Shown here: positions 62,393 through 64,000 of the stretch, piece by piece | Layout of the letters: each line of letters starts with the position of its first letter | Numbering within the stretch: position 1 is the first letter of the stretch | From: JAHRAW01 sp965243285 | Lineage (GTDB): Bacteria; Pseudomonadota; Gammaproteobacteria; Arenicellales; Poriferihabitantaceae | Assembly (NCBI GenBank): GCA_965243285.1 | Contig: OZ251537.1 | Coordinates: 1,426,001 to 1,490,000 of the forward strand | Reading direction: 5' to 3' | Length of the DNA: 64,000 nt | Translations under genes and position numbers: made by a program | The notes under the pieces: model-generated | Databases searched by the model: none | Told to the model about the DNA's origin: nothing | What the model saw: the letters and a program-made list of their open reading frames with translations, nothing else

Positions 62393-64000
62393 ATGTCCGG
62401 TCAAAACAACAACGACAGCCATCGCAAAACCGTCGGCCAATGGCTCTCCGAGGATTATGAATGGCGCATCCCTGTCTATCAGCGTCACTATGCGTGGAAT
62501 CCCGAACAAGAATTTGGCCCCACCCAACTATTCTGGGAAACGGTGCATGAACAAGCCAAAAAACGTTTGAATGGCCAGAAAGTTGACCCGCATTATTTTG
62601 GCGCCATCTTGGTGGAGTACAAAGAGGGAAGCGCGCAAAGCATCCAAAAATACGATGTGGTGGATGGGCAACAACGGCTGACCACGCTTAATGTCGCGCT
62701 GTTCGCCGTCATTAGTGCAGCCAGCGGGCTTGGTTATCGGGCGGAAGCGCGAGACAAACTGGAGAAATATATTTTTAATGACCCAACACCCGAGTCTTGC
62801 GAGAAACCGAAATTAGTACCCACCAATTTCGATCGCGCCCAATTTAGAAATTTATTGTCAAGCGCATTTGAGGTGTCACGGGCACCTAAGGATGATAGCG
62901 ACCAGGCGAAAAAATCTAAAATTGTGCAGTCGTGTAATTTTTTCAAGGAGAAATTTAAAACATTCATCAAGAACAACATCTCCATGGGCAATGCGGTGGT
63001 CATTGACATGCTAATAGAAACCATTCTGGAAGGGTTTGAGTTGGTATTGATTCAGCTCAAAGAAACTGATGAAGCGCAAATAGTATTTGAGTCTTTAAAC
63101 AACACCGCCTTGCCATTAACCACATTCGATCTCATTCGCAACAATATTTTTTATCGTGCCGACAAAGAGTCTCCAGGGAATGATGTGGATCTGTTCAATA
63201 GCCCTGAATGGCAACAATTTGAAGATACTTTTTGGGAAGAAACGCCTGGCCGTAGCAATAAAATTTCGCATATCGAATCCTATATTGCCCGCATGCTAAT
63301 GGCCAAAACACAACGCGATTTTCTGTTGAATCGCAACTCCATTTTCAAGGAATATAAGAAATTTGCCGCTGATGAAGCGGCCTCGGGCTTAAACACAGGT
63401 GCCGAAACAAAAACCATTTCCGAGTATGTCGATGTCTATAAATATCTTGTCGGGAAAAGCAAAACAAACCCGCTGGGCGATGAATTTGATTTCGGCTATT
63501 TCATGCTTGCAACATGCAAGAGCATGGATTTTTATCCAGTCATTTTCATGATCGCCAAATGCGATTCTTCAGTCCAAGACAAGCAAAATATGCTCTATCT
63601 TTTGGAGATTTATGTGATTCGTAGACACTTATGTGACTGGACATCGGGAAACTATAATAAACAAGCGTCTAGAATTTGTAAGGTGTTCGGCCACAAACCG
63701 AGTTATGAAAAACTTGCTGAACACTTAAATGATTCACAAGAAAGTGAAACTCGAAAGTTTCCGAGCAACGAAAAAATTTCCAGTGCTTGCTTGAATAATA
63801 ATTTCAATAAAAGCGACCTGAAAAAATACATATTCCATCGGATATTGCATCATACCGCTGCCAAAATGGATGATATACCCGCTTCATCAAAGCTGGTTAT
63901 TGATCACATTATGCCAAAAGCATGGCGTGCTACAGCGGGGTGGGTAGATGATTTCGAAAGGGCTGACAAATCAGAACATGAAGCATTAAAGGAGTTTGCA
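62393..64000 (+). CDS. DUF262/DUF1524 (GmrSD-like) protein, 3' end beyond the window
   Basis: The open frame from ATG 62393 runs off the window after 536 codons. The N-terminal DUF262 domain has EWRIPVYQRHYAW, YDVVDGQQRLTTLN and IVFESLNNTALPLTTFDLIR; near the edge the DUF1524 HNH-type motif DHIMPKAW appears. GmrSD proteins with this architecture are NTP-dependent type IV nucleases cutting sugar-modified cytosine phage DNA, although many relatives have unknown targets. AT-rich composition compared with icd suggests transfer. It is the only partial gene in the window and probably begins another defence block. Confidence 0.88.
   Translation, partial: MSGQNNNDSHRKTVGQWLSEDYEWRIPVYQRHYAWNPEQEFGPTQLFWETVHEQAKKRLNGQKVDPHYFGAILVEYKEGSAQSIQKYDVVDGQQRLTTLNVALFAVISAASGLGYRAEARDKLEKYIFNDPTPESCEKPKLVPTNFDRAQFRNLLSSAFEVSRAPKDDSDQAKKSKIVQSCNFFKEKFKTFIKNNISMGNAVVIDMLIETILEGFELVLIQLKETDEAQIVFESLNNTALPLTTFDLIRNNIFYRADKESPGNDVDLFNSPEWQQFEDTFWEETPGRSNKISHIESYIARMLMAKTQRDFLLNRNSIFKEYKKFAADEAASGLNTGAETKTISEYVDVYKYLVGKSKTNPLGDEFDFGYFMLATCKSMDFYPVIFMIAKCDSSVQDKQNMLYLLEIYVIRRHLCDWTSGNYNKQASRICKVFGHKPSYEKLAEHLNDSQESETRKFPSNEKISSACLNNNFNKSDLKKYIFHRILHHTAAKMDDIPASSKLVIDHIMPKAWRATAGWVDDFERADKSEHEALKEFA

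Overview
The window is bacterial, GC-rich and gene-dense on both strands. A Gammaproteobacterium fits best: it carries glutaminyl-tRNA synthetase, SohB, a fused CysG siroheme synthase, heptosyltransferase WaaF (so a Gram-negative outer membrane) and proteobacterial-type NADP isocitrate dehydrogenase. A convincing DMSP demethylase (dmdA) and a dimethylglycine/sarcosine dehydrogenase suggest a marine or marine-host habitat. The taxon is inferred from gene content only.

Layout: 0-10 kb holds a trypsin-like protease, a MetF-type reductase, a DadA-like oxidase with a DUF2237 protein, a frameshifted unknown gene, DUF805, a tandem AAA+ ATPase and an NRDE protein. 9.7-10.6 kb is a complete non-autonomous foldback transposon with a smaller MITE nested in it. 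11-20 kb has rbgA, ycaQ, a minus-strand glnS-sohB-carbonic anhydrase cluster, a type II R-M pair with a frameshifted nuclease, and dapE. 20-30 kb has fic behind a repeat array, a PIG-V-like membrane transferase with a 15-G tract, ilvD, sucA and sucB. 29.5-37.7 kb is a defence island: a frameshifted adenine methylase, two near-duplicate type III mod genes with different target-recognition regions, and one res gene. 38-49.5 kb has metC, phosphomannomutase behind an ATTTAAAT array, cysG, an NCS1 permease, vsr, a DMT exporter, a chimeric pseudogene, a Sel1 lipoprotein and the dimethylglycine dehydrogenase. 49.6-52.6 kb is a lower-GC accessory block: a P4-like immunity leader candidate, small orphan genes and an IS1595/ISXO2 relic split by a second foldback element. 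52.6-64 kb has dmdA, a gamma-glutamyltransferase, hemW, ilvE, a zinc-ribbon protein, waaF, a LOG protein, icd and a partial GmrSD/DUF262 gene cut by the window edge.

Functional links: DmdA (DMSP to methyl-THF), the dimethylglycine dehydrogenase (to methylene-THF) and the MetF-type enzyme (methyl-THF/methylene-THF) together outline a folate-linked methyl-oxidation route. SucA, SucB and Icd supply the TCA cycle; IlvD and IlvE supply branched-chain amino acids.

Most unusual content: (1) a family of large, nearly symmetrical foldback repeats (about 8 copies or remnants) built from two GC-rich hairpins, a central hairpin and A/G-biased hexamer tracts. Two copies have terminal inverted repeats and 8-bp target duplications, and one interrupts an ISXO2-like transposase that reads through once the insert is removed. 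(2) Several genes whose start codon lies inside the last unit of a short tandem array (hemW, sucB, zf-CHCC gene, dimethylglycine dehydrogenase, lipoprotein pseudogene; possibly pmm and sucA). (3) A dual-mod type III R-M locus that keeps the start of res as a scar between the two mod copies. No rRNA, tRNA or CRISPR array was recognised.
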